DNA of 64,000 nt from Roseimaritima multifibrata (GCF_007741495.1 NZ_CP036262.1:4526001-4590000); one strand, 5' to 3'. Shown: positions 28,101 through 37,130, counted from the stretch's first letter. Program-made: numbers and translations. The notes: generated by a model from the sequence alone, not told the origin.

Positions 28101-29432
28101 CCGGGCGATGACGCGAACGTCGACAGTCGTCGTACCGTACCTTTTCCGCGTCCCATCGCCGACTACCCGCTTCCGCCGCCCGTAATACCGATCCCACCGA
28201 ACTTTCCAATGCCATGGATTGTTGGTGACGAGTCCGAAGGTCATGCAACCGATGGCAAGGTTGTTGTGCAAGAATTTCCCAGATCGGAGGAGCGAGTTAA
28301 GGGACAAAGAAATGAAAATCATCTGACATTTAACCCCATCAGTCGCGACGGAGAAGACCAACAAGCTCTCAATGAATTCTATTTTTGCAACTATATGCAC
28401 GACTTCTTCTACGTTCTTGGCTTTCGGGAAGGTGACGGAAACTTTTCCGGGAACGACCGCGTGGAAGCTTTCTCGCATCCACGCCCGGTATTCGGAACGG
28501 CAAATATGTTGACGAGAGTTGAAGGATTGAGTCCCACCATGAACATGGGGCTAGTCGCTTCTACAGGCCGACACACTGCCTTCGATGCCGATGTTGTATT
28601 TCATGAATTCCTCCACGGCGTGTCGAATCGTTTGGTGGGAGGTGGCAACAATGTAAATGCTCTGAACATGCCCCAATCCGGCATGCAAGGAGAGGGTTGG
28701 GGCGACTACTTTGCATTGACCATACAGAATTTTGGCCAGGCAACCGAACGCACTACTACCGGCGATTGGGTTACCAATAGTAGCGGTCAAGGGATTCGTC
28801 GGTTCCCGTACACCGACGGGTATCCAGAGGATTTTGGGAACATACGTCCTGGTGGGACGACACAGGTCCACGCCGGAGGCGAGATTTGGTGTGCCACTTT
28901 GATGCACATGACTCGATTGATGGGCCGCGAGCTGAACGATCAAAATCGCGCCTATTATATTGCTTGGCAAATCGTCGTTGACGCCTTCAAGCTTTCGCCA
29001 ACCAACCCCAGTTTTTTGGACAGTCGCGATGCCATCTTCGATGCTCTTGACGACTTGAACAATGCCGGTGCTGTGACGTCACCAGAAAGAAACGCATGCC
29101 GCCGTGCCATCTGGACTGCTTTTGCCGGCTTTGGGATGGGCCCCGGCGCATCTTCGCTTGGAGCGTCCATTCACGGCGTAATCACAGACTTCCAAGTTCC
29201 CAGTGAACCGGCGATTGGTCTCAACGGAAACGTTATCAATCGACCGCGTGATACGAGCCTTCAAGCCAATCCTGGTGCCGACGCTTGGAACGCGGCCAAA
29301 GCCGCTAACCCGTCAGTCGGTCATCAACAACTACTTCAGAAACTGTCTGCTCTGCCGAGAGATCAGTCCAATGCCATCGTTACCATCATCGATGCCTATC
29401 TGAATTCGCAGAACCAAAAAGGAGGCGCGTGA
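25161..29432 (+). CDS. HAD-like / M28 aminopeptidase / M36 fungalysin triple fusion
   Basis: This 1423-residue protein has three enzyme parts. Residues 1-~160 look like a HAD hydrolase (IVFFDLGDTLG; GIISNTGDD; RCVFVGEDASER). Residues ~380-640 form an M28 peptidase with all metal ligands: H422 (VTAHLDS), D444 (GADDDASG), E481 catalytic (NAEEHGL), D511 (QMDMIGY) and H583 (SDHASF). Residues ~750-1340 resemble a fungalysin M36 with its propeptide-like domain (VVSLHQVYRGVPVFQ), NEFYFCNYMHDFFY and the zinc motif HEFLH (1148-1152) plus EGWGDYFAL. Fungalysins are normally secreted, but no signal peptide is present here. It is the first gene of a collinear operon and overlaps the next by four bases. 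Confidence 0.85.
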   Translation: MTDQIVFFDLGDTLGSPKLSPPPNVSLVGFDLYDYSIPVLRSLENRSNVKLGIISNTGDDTKRVLDPILTGVGILPFFQDGLILYSGDGNPRKDSPIAFENAATLAGHAKSADRCVFVGEDASERLHATNAFGTAAPGMKVCPHPLLIGEVLDGQDLHFVSVNIPGTEQVASALKVLRTLPFVPMKVFGANARIIGITSMRVAVQLVDMSFGLEFLGEANAPNSSDLFLLKDDKANASGFLKSEGQAAVFAKDSESSRALVGTDSSGLLVQIPGNQSVEEFHFDVAAHGHNLKLVASPSILRVIPSVPAESVATFDSRGIALSNAELQALSKISKEDIRKRVERYSGLTVSPPNPKIHSRHIHHADNAIAVSLMAQEFGSLGAGELKVSLQPFTHEGRSLHNIIAELPGSKSDAGIVLVTAHLDSTAASSSPFVPSSDMAPGADDDASGVAAVLAIAENLIELSSASSFERTIRFVLFNAEEHGLVGSQAYARMLASSSPVADIAAVLQMDMIGYNVRPPRSWEVHAGFSVSDAVEQKSIVLAKIVQDLTPIVSQTLQKPQLYQTTGSPPSVQLDPAEGRSDHASFHNHGYAACVVSEDFFPGPDPSSPSPEANPHYHKVGDQFVDYEYAADIARVIAATTVVVARGTNQAPSPTPNPAPFQSYSNHMETPMPVEIDIRESALKQAAGLRDNESPAIQVRLDNEAMPEAFGGSAPQVAGTINPLTRTPRKLSVSSFQAQSSSSDDKKIEQAMTAMQSLSRGFTGGSYVPQYYPDTFVPKTAAGTSVVSLHQVYRGVPVFQMTETVRFSSSRGLEKVGDTVMLDAVETSVAPEVAADEAVKTAIDHLANSLNGQPGHSHWESPHSHPESSSIQFSLDTSQVAPKVIAVFAMPSRPTVLRSQPFDDPIAANLVWFYAGDEQNGKKKLYLGWFFDITLPGAIAQYHVIVGASESQSGNILFATEASKSAQGPQTVSGNVYETNPGDDANVDSRRTVPFPRPIADYPLPPPVIPIPPNFPMPWIVGDESEGHATDGKVVVQEFPRSEERVKGQRNENHLTFNPISRDGEDQQALNEFYFCNYMHDFFYVLGFREGDGNFSGNDRVEAFSHPRPVFGTANMLTRVEGLSPTMNMGLVASTGRHTAFDADVVFHEFLHGVSNRLVGGGNNVNALNMPQSGMQGEGWGDYFALTIQNFGQATERTTTGDWVTNSSGQGIRRFPYTDGYPEDFGNIRPGGTTQVHAGGEIWCATLMHMTRLMGRELNDQNRAYYIAWQIVVDAFKLSPTNPSFLDSRDAIFDALDDLNNAGAVTSPERNACRRAIWTAFAGFGMGPGASSLGASIHGVITDFQVPSEPAIGLNGNVINRPRDTSLQANPGADAWNAAKAANPSVGHQQLLQKLSALPRDQSNAIVTIIDAYLNSQNQKGGA

Positions 29433-31678
29433 TGACGAAGTCGAGGGACTCGCAAAGCCAAGGTTTTCGCGAAGCTAAACAGGCGGTCCGAAATTTGCCT
29501 TCTTCGGCGTTCTTGACGGATCTGGATTCCGCTGGTTCCCGGGCCGTCGAGGCTTGGTTCCTAGGCCCAAAGGGAGAAAACGCTGACGAGTTGGAGAAGC
29601 TTGTCGTGCAAGCGGTTCGAGACCAAGCATTCTGGCGTCGCAACTTTCATCCCAACGATCCGACTCATATTTCCGAGGAGATCAAGCGGACCGATGACTA
29701 TGTCGAAGCGCAAGGGGCGCTGCGGGAAGGATTTGAAGAGCTACTGGCTTTTCTGAAAAAGTCCGTTCCGTTTTTTAGCATGCGATACCAAGGGCACATG
29801 AATTGGGACACGACGATCCCAGGTATTCTTGGCTACTTTGCAGCGATGCTATACAACCCCAACAACGTGGCATTTGAGGGTTCCACCGCAACGACCATCC
29901 TGGAGCTTCTCGTTGGAGATGATCTGTGCCAAATGCTTGGCTACAGAATTCCGTCGGAGGACGAAAGTACGACGGGAGCGATCCGGCCTTGGGGACACAT
30001 TACCTGCGATGGCACGGTCGCCAATATCGAAGCGATATGGTCGGCACGGAATCTCAAATTCTATCCGATTGCTCTTCAGAAAGCTCTGCAGCAGGATGTT
30101 CGCCTTGGTGCAGCACGCGGACTAAGAGTCCGCTTGCCAACTGGCGGCGAAGAGAATCTTGTTTCGCTCTCGTTATGGCAGTTGTTGAATCTTCATGCTG
30201 ATGAGGTTCTTGCAATTCCAACTAAGCTGGAACTCGATTTTGGAATTGATGGTGACGTTGTTGCGGACGCTGTCGCCAAGTTCTCGCTGCAAAGCCTTGG
30301 AATGTACGAATATGGGAGGCTCTTCAGCGAGAAAATTGCTGCACCAGTATTCTTTGTGCCTGGTACCAAACACTATTCCTTTCCAAAGGCTGCCGCATTG
30401 TTGGGAATGGGTGCGGACAACGTACTCGGTGGATTGCGTGATGTCGCAGTTGACCTTGATGCACGGTTAGACGTCAATCAACTTCGTAAACAATTGCAAG
30501 GATGTCTTGAAGCAAAAACTCCTGTTGTTGCTGTCGTTGCCGTTGTTGGAACTACCGAAGAAAGCAGCATTGACCCAATCGACGACATAATTGCACTACG
30601 AGACGAGTTTGCAGCCAAAGGGCTCGTTTTTCATGTGCATGCAGACGCCGCCTGGGGAGGTTACCACCGAACGGTAATCAACGAGTCGTTTGATCTCCCG
30701 TCACCAGCATTTGCCGCCGGGCCCCCGCTTTCGGCTCCGCTAAGTAACCACTCCGCGAAACATCTGGCCGCGCTAGGCAGGACTGATTCGATAACGGTTG
30801 ACCCACACAAGTCGGGATACATTCCCTACCCTGCCGGCGCGTTGTGTTACCGCAATTCGGCTATGCGAGACTTGGTAACGTTTAGTGCGCCAGTTGTATT
30901 TCATGGTGACGCCGAACCGACGGTAGGAATCTATGGCGTGGAAGGTTCCAAACCAGGAGCCGCTGCGGCCTCTGTCTATCTTAGCCATCGGGTCATTCGC
31001 CCTACACGCCATGGCTACGGCAAAATTATTGGACAGGCTCTCTTTAGCTGTCGGAAACTCTATGCTCGGCTACTGACGATGGCTAAGGAAGACGATCGGT
31101 TCGTCGTTGTACCGATCCCGCGCCTGCCATCAGAACGCGCGAACCTCACGGATGCACAAATCCAAGTCGAGATAGAAAAGATTCGGCGTCTGGTAGATCA
31201 GATGCCGGCCGCGTCAATAGTTAATCTCGATACGGATCAAGTGCTGAACCCTGAAGCAATGGCACTACTGCAAGAGATCGGGCCAGACCAAAATATTCTC
31301 GCCTACGCTTTCAACTTTAAAAACGCCGATGGCACACTGAATACTAGCTTGCCGCTGGCCAACGCGCTGAACAAAGAAATTTACGGCCGTCTGAGCATTG
31401 ATCCAGGGCAAGATATCTACGGCTATGACTTGATTGTCAGCACGACGGATCTGGAACGCGAAACGTACGGAGATGCATTCATCGAAGACTACAAGCGTAG
31501 GCTAGGAGTGGGGCAATCGGCAGGCGACATCGTGACTGTGCTGCGATCAGTGGTGATGGATCCTTGGGTGACGGAGACTTCCAAAGGATCATTCATCGAC
31601 GTTCTGGAAGCTGAGTTTCGCAAAGCAGTCAATGGAGCGTTGGAGACCGTTCAACCTATGCAATCGCGAGGATATTGA
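29429..31678 (+). CDS. PLP-dependent group II decarboxylase (tyrosine/aromatic amino acid type)
   Basis: The 749-residue protein has the pyridoxal phosphate signature of group II decarboxylases: HVHADAAWGGYHR (D406 contacts the pyridine nitrogen) and TVDPHKSGYIPYPAGA with Schiff-base lysine K461. GHMNWDTTIPGILGYFA and GTVANIEAIWSARN are further family marks. At ~750 residues it is longer than typical decarboxylases (450-620) and close to bacterial tyrosine decarboxylase-like proteins. It probably makes an amine from an amino acid, perhaps tyramine or dopamine. Its ATG overlaps the stop of the M28/M36 fusion (ATGA). A tyrosinase lies further down the same operon. Confidence 0.85.
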   Translation: MMTKSRDSQSQGFREAKQAVRNLPSSAFLTDLDSAGSRAVEAWFLGPKGENADELEKLVVQAVRDQAFWRRNFHPNDPTHISEEIKRTDDYVEAQGALREGFEELLAFLKKSVPFFSMRYQGHMNWDTTIPGILGYFAAMLYNPNNVAFEGSTATTILELLVGDDLCQMLGYRIPSEDESTTGAIRPWGHITCDGTVANIEAIWSARNLKFYPIALQKALQQDVRLGAARGLRVRLPTGGEENLVSLSLWQLLNLHADEVLAIPTKLELDFGIDGDVVADAVAKFSLQSLGMYEYGRLFSEKIAAPVFFVPGTKHYSFPKAAALLGMGADNVLGGLRDVAVDLDARLDVNQLRKQLQGCLEAKTPVVAVVAVVGTTEESSIDPIDDIIALRDEFAAKGLVFHVHADAAWGGYHRTVINESFDLPSPAFAAGPPLSAPLSNHSAKHLAALGRTDSITVDPHKSGYIPYPAGALCYRNSAMRDLVTFSAPVVFHGDAEPTVGIYGVEGSKPGAAAASVYLSHRVIRPTRHGYGKIIGQALFSCRKLYARLLTMAKEDDRFVVVPIPRLPSERANLTDAQIQVEIEKIRRLVDQMPAASIVNLDTDQVLNPEAMALLQEIGPDQNILAYAFNFKNADGTLNTSLPLANALNKEIYGRLSIDPGQDIYGYDLIVSTTDLERETYGDAFIEDYKRRLGVGQSAGDIVTVLRSVVMDPWVTETSKGSFIDVLEAEFRKAVNGALETVQPMQSRGY

Positions 31679-31679
31679 C

Positions 31680-32627
31680 ATGAACGGAAGACGTTTCGCA
31701 TTGTATTTCTCCTGGAGTCGGCCAGCCGAGATCGATTCAGAGATTGGCGTTCTGGAGAATCGCTATCCAACACTGTTTGAATTCCGAAGAGCAATCTGGC
31801 CTGTGGCCGACGCTCTTCGTGATCCAGCAATCTTCAATCAAGACATATCCGGATTTCTAGATCACGTCGTCTTGTTCGACTTTGAGAGGTTCCGGAAGGT
31901 TATCTTGGATGTGACTGGCCACGAGGTTCCTGTGTTTCAACGTGAGGCAAGCCGATGTGCTACCCAAGTATTGGATGACGAGCTGCTGCAAGATGTCGAC
32001 ACACTTATCGTCATCAGCCTGGATCATATGAGGACCAACCAAGCAGCGACCGTGGGGGAAATCGAAGCGATCAAGTCATTTCTTGCAAGAGAGGATCGTT
32101 GTGTAATCGTCTGTCCTCACCACGCGATCGGTGAAACGCAGCAAATTAGAGAAGTTGAATTCAATCATCATGGAGACCGCTTAGTTCCACCTGAACAAAG
32201 AATCGGTGGATTTGCCAGAACACTTCTCAAAGGCCTCGGGTTCTCTGTTGCCAACCAGTTTGGTCTTTCGCCTGGCAAGACATCCAACGGTGAACCGGAT
32301 CGGTTGAGGGTGTATCGCGACTTGGACACGTTAAACCTGCTTCATGGAGTGGAAACATTCAATTTGCACCCCCACCTTCCGCACTTTGCAACGTCTGATT
32401 GTGACGACCATCGTGTCAGCGTGCTGGCGAAACAACCCATCGATGCCAATGCCACCCCACATCCCTTTGTACAAGCTGGGAATCGACTGTTCGATGCTTT
32501 CTTGCAATTACATTCACCGGATATTGGAGGCAGCCTGTTCGTTTGCGATGCCACGCTTTGGAGTTCCGCATTCGGTGGGCTAACGAGCCTTGAACGATTA
32601 TGGAAAAACCTTGCCTCAATGCGTTGA
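31680..32627 (+). CDS. Unassigned protein, possible ThuA/GATase-like fold
   Basis: ATG 31680 lies one base after the decarboxylase stop and follows GAGG, giving 315 residues. Alternating strands and helices (HVVLFDFERFRKV, DTLIVISLDHMRTNQAATV, IKSFLAREDRCVIVCPHHAIG) resemble ThuA-like or glutamine-amidotransferase-like folds in which a strand is followed by a short active-site turn. The C-terminal part (LHPHLPHFATSDCDDHRVSVL) could hold metal ligands. No firm family. Its place between a decarboxylase and a protease suggests a shared pathway. Confidence 0.65.
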   Translation: MNGRRFALYFSWSRPAEIDSEIGVLENRYPTLFEFRRAIWPVADALRDPAIFNQDISGFLDHVVLFDFERFRKVILDVTGHEVPVFQREASRCATQVLDDELLQDVDTLIVISLDHMRTNQAATVGEIEAIKSFLAREDRCVIVCPHHAIGETQQIREVEFNHHGDRLVPPEQRIGGFARTLLKGLGFSVANQFGLSPGKTSNGEPDRLRVYRDLDTLNLLHGVETFNLHPHLPHFATSDCDDHRVSVLAKQPIDANATPHPFVQAGNRLFDAFLQLHSPDIGGSLFVCDATLWSSAFGGLTSLERLWKNLASMR

Positions 32628-32688
32628 CGGAAATGGTGGCGTCTCCCTAGTTGTTGAAACTAAACTTTCTACGGAATTGGAATACGAA

Positions 32689-33711
32689 ATGACGAGCAAG
32701 ATTTTTTCGTTTGAATCCGACGCGGCGGGAGTTGCGAGCTTGGTCGACGCAAACGCCGCAATGCAAACCCGTGATGGTTACGATTCGCAGGGATTCGCTC
32801 GTACAACGCATCGCTCGTTCAAGATTGCTCCACCGTCGATTCGCCAGATTAGTCCGATACCTGGATTGCAAAGTGTTCCAGATGACTATGTTCCACAAGA
32901 GCATGCCGCATCATTTGACGGCGGCTCGTTTTCGGATCCGAACATTTTGGTCTCGACTGAGTTTCCCGACCCGCGGACTCTGTTTGCTCAGTCAACCCGT
33001 ATCCATGCGTCTACTTCGCGAGTCGCCGATGTCACACGGACTCCGTTTAGCGCCGTCGGAAAGCCTACCTTCAAAGTCCCAGGAGGCGGCTTTGCCCAGG
33101 GTAGTGCGTGGGCTTGCGGCAGACAGACTATCGCTACAGTCGCACACAAACTGTATGGAGGCGGTTTATCATCAGAAGTTGAGTTCTTTCCGGGCCTGGA
33201 CGTTTACCGCGATGCTACACCGACAGACTACCGCGTAACGTCAGTTCAATTCCATCCCGACTACCGATCCAATGCGACGAATGCTGACCTCCCCATTTGC
33301 CGATTGGCAACGCCACTTCCGGGTACGCTCACACCGCTTCCACTTGCTGTTACGGATCACTTTGCGCTCGATGCAAACCAGTTCATAACGGTTGCTTATC
33401 CGGAACACGCTGCCTTCGACTTTGCACAAACTCAGTGGGAGTGCAAAGGCAAGTTTTTGTTCTCCGAACGCGCCGACTCTACCTGCCAACATTGCCCAGT
33501 GAAAGCCAGTACTCGTGGACCAGGTTGCAGCGATGGGCCCTGGTTATGTAGGGCGTCGGCTAGCTGGCTCGCGGTGGGGGTCTGTAGCGGACCATCCAGC
33601 GAGTTTTACAACCCAGGGAAAAGACTCGTTGCTTCAACCAAGTCCCCCATTTTTGACGCCCAAACCTTAGACGCACTCGATCGAAGCACACATCGGTTCG
33701 CGTTGAGCTAA
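32689..33711 (+). CDS. Trypsin-like serine protease (S1 fold)
   Basis: The 340-residue protein has ~125 residues of non-conserved N-terminus without a signal peptide, then a trypsin fold: AQGSAWACGRQTIATVAHKL with H153, ATNADLPICRL with D200, and GPGCSDGPWL with S281. The usual GDSGGP is GCSDGP, so the residues either side of the nucleophile differ from the consensus, but the triad is complete. Starting at ATG 32689 avoids a long overlap with the previous gene. Likely cytoplasmic. It is the first of three trypsin-fold proteins in this operon. Confidence 0.75.
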   Translation: MTSKIFSFESDAAGVASLVDANAAMQTRDGYDSQGFARTTHRSFKIAPPSIRQISPIPGLQSVPDDYVPQEHAASFDGGSFSDPNILVSTEFPDPRTLFAQSTRIHASTSRVADVTRTPFSAVGKPTFKVPGGGFAQGSAWACGRQTIATVAHKLYGGGLSSEVEFFPGLDVYRDATPTDYRVTSVQFHPDYRSNATNADLPICRLATPLPGTLTPLPLAVTDHFALDANQFITVAYPEHAAFDFAQTQWECKGKFLFSERADSTCQHCPVKASTRGPGCSDGPWLCRASASWLAVGVCSGPSSEFYNPGKRLVASTKSPIFDAQTLDALDRSTHRFALS

Positions 33712-33748
33712 CGGCTGTTTCAATCCGAATCGAACAAGTCCATCGACA

Positions 33749-34396
33749 ATGACCTTTCAAACAACATGGATTCTCTCACTTCTAGCGTACCTGCTTGCTT
33801 GCGCATTGGCCGGGCTGGCGATTCCACAGCGAGACAACATGGTTGCCAAGAGTAGTTGGACTAGTCTGTTGCTCGATAATCGAGGGAGATGCAGCCTGAA
33901 TCGTTTGCAGGTGATTGCGTGGACTGGACTTATACTCGCTACCTTTCTTGCGATCGCAATCAATGTTGGATTGGCACAGGCATCCAACATTGATAATGAG
34001 TTATTGGTCCTCATTGGGATCAGCGGTACTTCGGCCACTTTGGCTGGAGCGATCAAGGACAACAAAAACACTCTAGGTGCAGACCAAATTGCAGGGATTC
34101 AGGGATTTCACGAATCATTTGGCGTTCGACCTGACGCTACTAAGGTTGTTGCGCCTCGCTTTTTGCAAATGATTCTGGAAGAGGAAGGAGCCGGCGCGGA
34201 CAAGATAGTCAACGTCGCTAAATTTCAGAATCTGATCCTGCTGGTGACGTTTTGCGTTGTGTATGTGGTGATAGTGCTGCAGCCCGCTCAGGAACCCAAG
34301 TACCCAAATTTTGGACAGCAAGTCGCATGGCTGTCGGGAATTAGCTACGGATCCTATCTCGGTCAAAAAGCTACGCCAAAGTCCACCAAACCATAG
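33749..34396 (+). CDS. Small multi-pass membrane protein
   Basis: 215 residues with about four hydrophobic helices: TWILSLLAYLLACALAGLA, VIAWTGLILATFLAIAINV, LLVLIGISGTSATLAGAI, and LILLVTFCVVYVVIVL, ending in WLSGISYGSYLGQKA. Positively charged NRGRC precedes helix 2. A soluble loop of ~60 residues lies between helices 3 and 4. The pattern fits a membrane-anchoring or pore-forming partner; I cannot name a family. It sits 37 bases after the trypsin-like gene. Confidence 0.7.
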   Translation: MTFQTTWILSLLAYLLACALAGLAIPQRDNMVAKSSWTSLLLDNRGRCSLNRLQVIAWTGLILATFLAIAINVGLAQASNIDNELLVLIGISGTSATLAGAIKDNKNTLGADQIAGIQGFHESFGVRPDATKVVAPRFLQMILEEEGAGADKIVNVAKFQNLILLVTFCVVYVVIVLQPAQEPKYPNFGQQVAWLSGISYGSYLGQKATPKSTKP

Positions 34397-34449
34397 CTGG
34401 ATCGTTTTTGTACGTTCCTGTTTTTCAACGCAAACCGAATGAGTCGAAA

Positions 34450-36114
34450 ATGAATCGATACGCCCTGTTACTCAGTTTTGCACTCTTTGGTTTTGCCGTG
34501 CATGCCCAGGACGGGGCACCGCAATCGCATTCAGAACCACGAATGGATTTGCGGAAATTTGCGGAATACAATTTGTTCGTTGATGGAAACGGCGACGGAG
34601 TTGTCGATGACACCGAGGATAAAAGATCGCCCGAAGCGAAACGGCGTCTCGCGTCACTTCGCAAGGGCGTGCGAGTGATGAAGTCGAGAAAACCGTCTGA
34701 TCCCAAGAGTTGGTTTTTTCAATCGGCTATCCACGGCGTGACGGATCAAGCGATCATCGAAGCCGCTGAACGGGATCCGGACATCGCTAATGTCCAGCGG
34801 GAAATGTTTTGGAATCGGTGTCCGCACAACGGCGAGCCGTCGGCCGATTTCTTGGTTTGGCATCGCGCTTACCTCTACTACTTCGAGCGAATCCTGCGCG
34901 AAGCAGCTGACGATCCGACGCTCAGTGTCCCGTACTGGAATTACACCGGCGAAGACTTGTCTTTTCCACTCGCGTTTGCAAGACGCGAAGCCGCTCAAGG
35001 CGACATTATCCCACGCAATCCACTCTGGGCTTCGGACCGTGAAGCCGCATTTGTTGTTGGTCGCACAGGTCTGACCGCCAAAGTAACGACGGAAGCATTC
35101 GACAACTTGATGGCGGAGACACAGTTGTTTGGTCCAAGCGAGGACACTGGGTTTGCTGGCGGCGTCTATGACGACACGCCGGGGACGATGGGTATGATCG
35201 AACGACGACCGCACAACGACATTCACGTCGCCATCGGAGGCGTAATCGGCGACGACTTCAATGGGCTAATGGCCGAAGTGCGGACGGCAGCCTTTGATCC
35301 AATCTTTTGGGTTCATCATTCAAATATTGATCGGATATTTGCGATCTGGGACGCGACACCTGGAAAAACGTGGGGCTACTTCCCAGACGCATCATGGTTT
35401 GCTGAACGTCCTTGGTATTTCCACGATACCGATGGCAGTATCAAGAACGAGCAAAGGATGTTCTATCTGAACGGGAAGAACTTGAATGTTGCCTACGACG
35501 ATGTCGATGTCTCTGCGTCTACCTTGACCGAGGCACCTCCGTTTGATTTGAAGCAAACGAATGTGATGCTAGCCACGCTTCCCAAGAATTTTCAGCTGAA
35601 CGAAGCGACCGGCAACCCCACCTCATCACTAGAACCTCTGTGCGATTGCTGTCGCGAGAAAGGTGTTGAGGCCACGCTGTCCGCTGATACTGCGACTGAG
35701 TTCGAGCTAAACATCGTTGGTTCGGCTTCAGAGTCGCAAAAACTGATGGGGTTGGCTGCGACCGTGGAACGACCAAAGCGGGGGCCGCAAACGATGTTAG
35801 AAATCACGTTTATTCCACCAAAGTACGCTCCCAATGTTGGATACGAAGTCTTTTTGAAAATAGGGCAATCCAAAGAAATCTCCGTCGGGAGTCTTTCGTT
35901 GTTTGGGGTGAAGCATCACGCCGAACATAGCGAACAAGACTCCAATACCGTGACGCAGCGAATGAACATCACCAAAGCCATCAACGATGTCACCGACGAT
36001 GGTGGTCTGAAAGTCGTGATCAAACCGTACTCGCTGTTTTCGGAAAGCGGTGATCCGGCGGCTCGTCGCGGCGGTGATATTGGCGTGACAAACATAGCCA
36101 TCAAAGTTGAGTAG
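34450..36114 (+). CDS. Tyrosinase-family copper oxidase (exported)
   Basis: ATG 34450 gives 554 residues with a signal peptide (RYALLLSFALFGFAVHAQ). A DGNGDGVVDDTED segment looks like a calcium-binding EF-hand-like loop. The CuA site is marked by CPHNGEPSADFLVWHRAYLYYF, and CuB by RPHNDIHVAIGG and DPIFWVHHSNIDRI. Such enzymes hydroxylate monophenols and/or oxidise diphenols to quinones outside the cytoplasm. The C-terminal ~180 residues include CDCCREK and a beta-rich domain that may cover the active site, as in bacterial and plant polyphenol oxidases. It is the only clearly exported enzyme of the operon. Confidence 0.9.
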   Translation: MNRYALLLSFALFGFAVHAQDGAPQSHSEPRMDLRKFAEYNLFVDGNGDGVVDDTEDKRSPEAKRRLASLRKGVRVMKSRKPSDPKSWFFQSAIHGVTDQAIIEAAERDPDIANVQREMFWNRCPHNGEPSADFLVWHRAYLYYFERILREAADDPTLSVPYWNYTGEDLSFPLAFARREAAQGDIIPRNPLWASDREAAFVVGRTGLTAKVTTEAFDNLMAETQLFGPSEDTGFAGGVYDDTPGTMGMIERRPHNDIHVAIGGVIGDDFNGLMAEVRTAAFDPIFWVHHSNIDRIFAIWDATPGKTWGYFPDASWFAERPWYFHDTDGSIKNEQRMFYLNGKNLNVAYDDVDVSASTLTEAPPFDLKQTNVMLATLPKNFQLNEATGNPTSSLEPLCDCCREKGVEATLSADTATEFELNIVGSASESQKLMGLAATVERPKRGPQTMLEITFIPPKYAPNVGYEVFLKIGQSKEISVGSLSLFGVKHHAEHSEQDSNTVTQRMNITKAINDVTDDGGLKVVIKPYSLFSESGDPAARRGGDIGVTNIAIKVE

Positions 36115-36257
36115 TTCGCTGGACTGCCGTCAGATAGTCGCTTGCCATTTCCACTTCATTCCCATCTCCATCCGTAGAACAAAGCAGGAACATTCTAGAG
36201 TCTGACAATTCGTATGTTTCTCACTTGATGTTACTCGCGATCGAACCCGGATGAAGT

Positions 36258-37130
36258 GTGTTCAAGTTCGTCCCACGCCAATTGGGCTGGATCCCGGATC
36301 TGCCCGACACTCGCGATCTAACGATCGCCCAATCGACGGTCTCGGCGTTGTTGAACCGGCTTCCGCGTAAACACACAGGACCGTCTGACGAAATTGATCT
36401 TCGTTTTGGTGATGAAGGCGAGGCGTTTCTTAGTGGCAAACAATGCTGTTGCGGCGCCAATTTTTCGTCCGCACAGGCCGTCATGCGGTTAGCGGAGTAT
36501 TTCGAGCGCCGCTCGCGTGGACTTTCACCGAACGGATCCGTCTCGTATCTGTACAAGACTGCGCGAAACTTGGCAAGGATGTCTGGCGATGGAGGAGTCG
36601 GACTGCGAACCACGTTGAGAGCCGTCAAGAAATTTGGCATTGTTGACGAGTCGTATTGGCGAGATAACATCGCGCAAGATGATCGTGAACCGCCAGCCTT
36701 TGTGTACGGCGTTGCCAGCTTCTTGCCAGAGTTCGACTATGTCCGCGTCGTGCCCGACGTGCAGCGTCCACCCAGCCTGGACCGATGGGAAATCCTCTGT
36801 GATTTCCTGGCAGCAGGATTTCCGGTGATCTTCGGATTCTCTATTCCTGATTCGATCACGGAATTTCCCGACATTCTACTCCGACCTCAATTCGATGGAT
36901 TCATGGGAGGAGTATCGGCTATCGCCGTTGGTTACAACTCGCATCGCTATGGCCGGAATCAGGCGGGTCTACTGATCGGAACGCCATGGGGAAACCAATG
37001 GGGAGACGATGGGTTCGGTTGGCTTCCCAAGGCTTTCGTTGACGAAGGACTGGCGAGAGACTTCTGGACCATTGTGTACCGCGATGAATTGGACAAAACC
37101 GAGTTCTTTTGTCCCGCCGCGGTCACATAA
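36258..37130 (+). CDS. Papain-fold (C1) protein lacking catalytic His and Asn
   Basis: The 290-residue protein follows the prokaryotic C1A layout: LGWIPDLPDTRDL at the N-terminus, KQCCCGANFSSAQAV (C63-C65) at the nucleophile site, and SVSYLYKTARNL. At the His site the usual GGHAVLAVGYD reads GGVSAIAVGYN (V219), and the usual NSWG reads TPWG (T242) in IGTPWGNQWGDDGFGWLP. A cysteine is kept but two triad residues are replaced, so peptidase activity is doubtful. It may be a substrate-binding or regulatory pseudo-enzyme. The GTG start at 36258 is the only reasonable one. No signal peptide. Confidence 0.75.
   Translation: MFKFVPRQLGWIPDLPDTRDLTIAQSTVSALLNRLPRKHTGPSDEIDLRFGDEGEAFLSGKQCCCGANFSSAQAVMRLAEYFERRSRGLSPNGSVSYLYKTARNLARMSGDGGVGLRTTLRAVKKFGIVDESYWRDNIAQDDREPPAFVYGVASFLPEFDYVRVVPDVQRPPSLDRWEILCDFLAAGFPVIFGFSIPDSITEFPDILLRPQFDGFMGGVSAIAVGYNSHRYGRNQAGLLIGTPWGNQWGDDGFGWLPKAFVDEGLARDFWTIVYRDELDKTEFFCPAAVT

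Noticed and set aside
36258-37130. Active papain-like peptidase
   Set aside because: The His and Asn positions are Val and Thr, so activity cannot be assumed.
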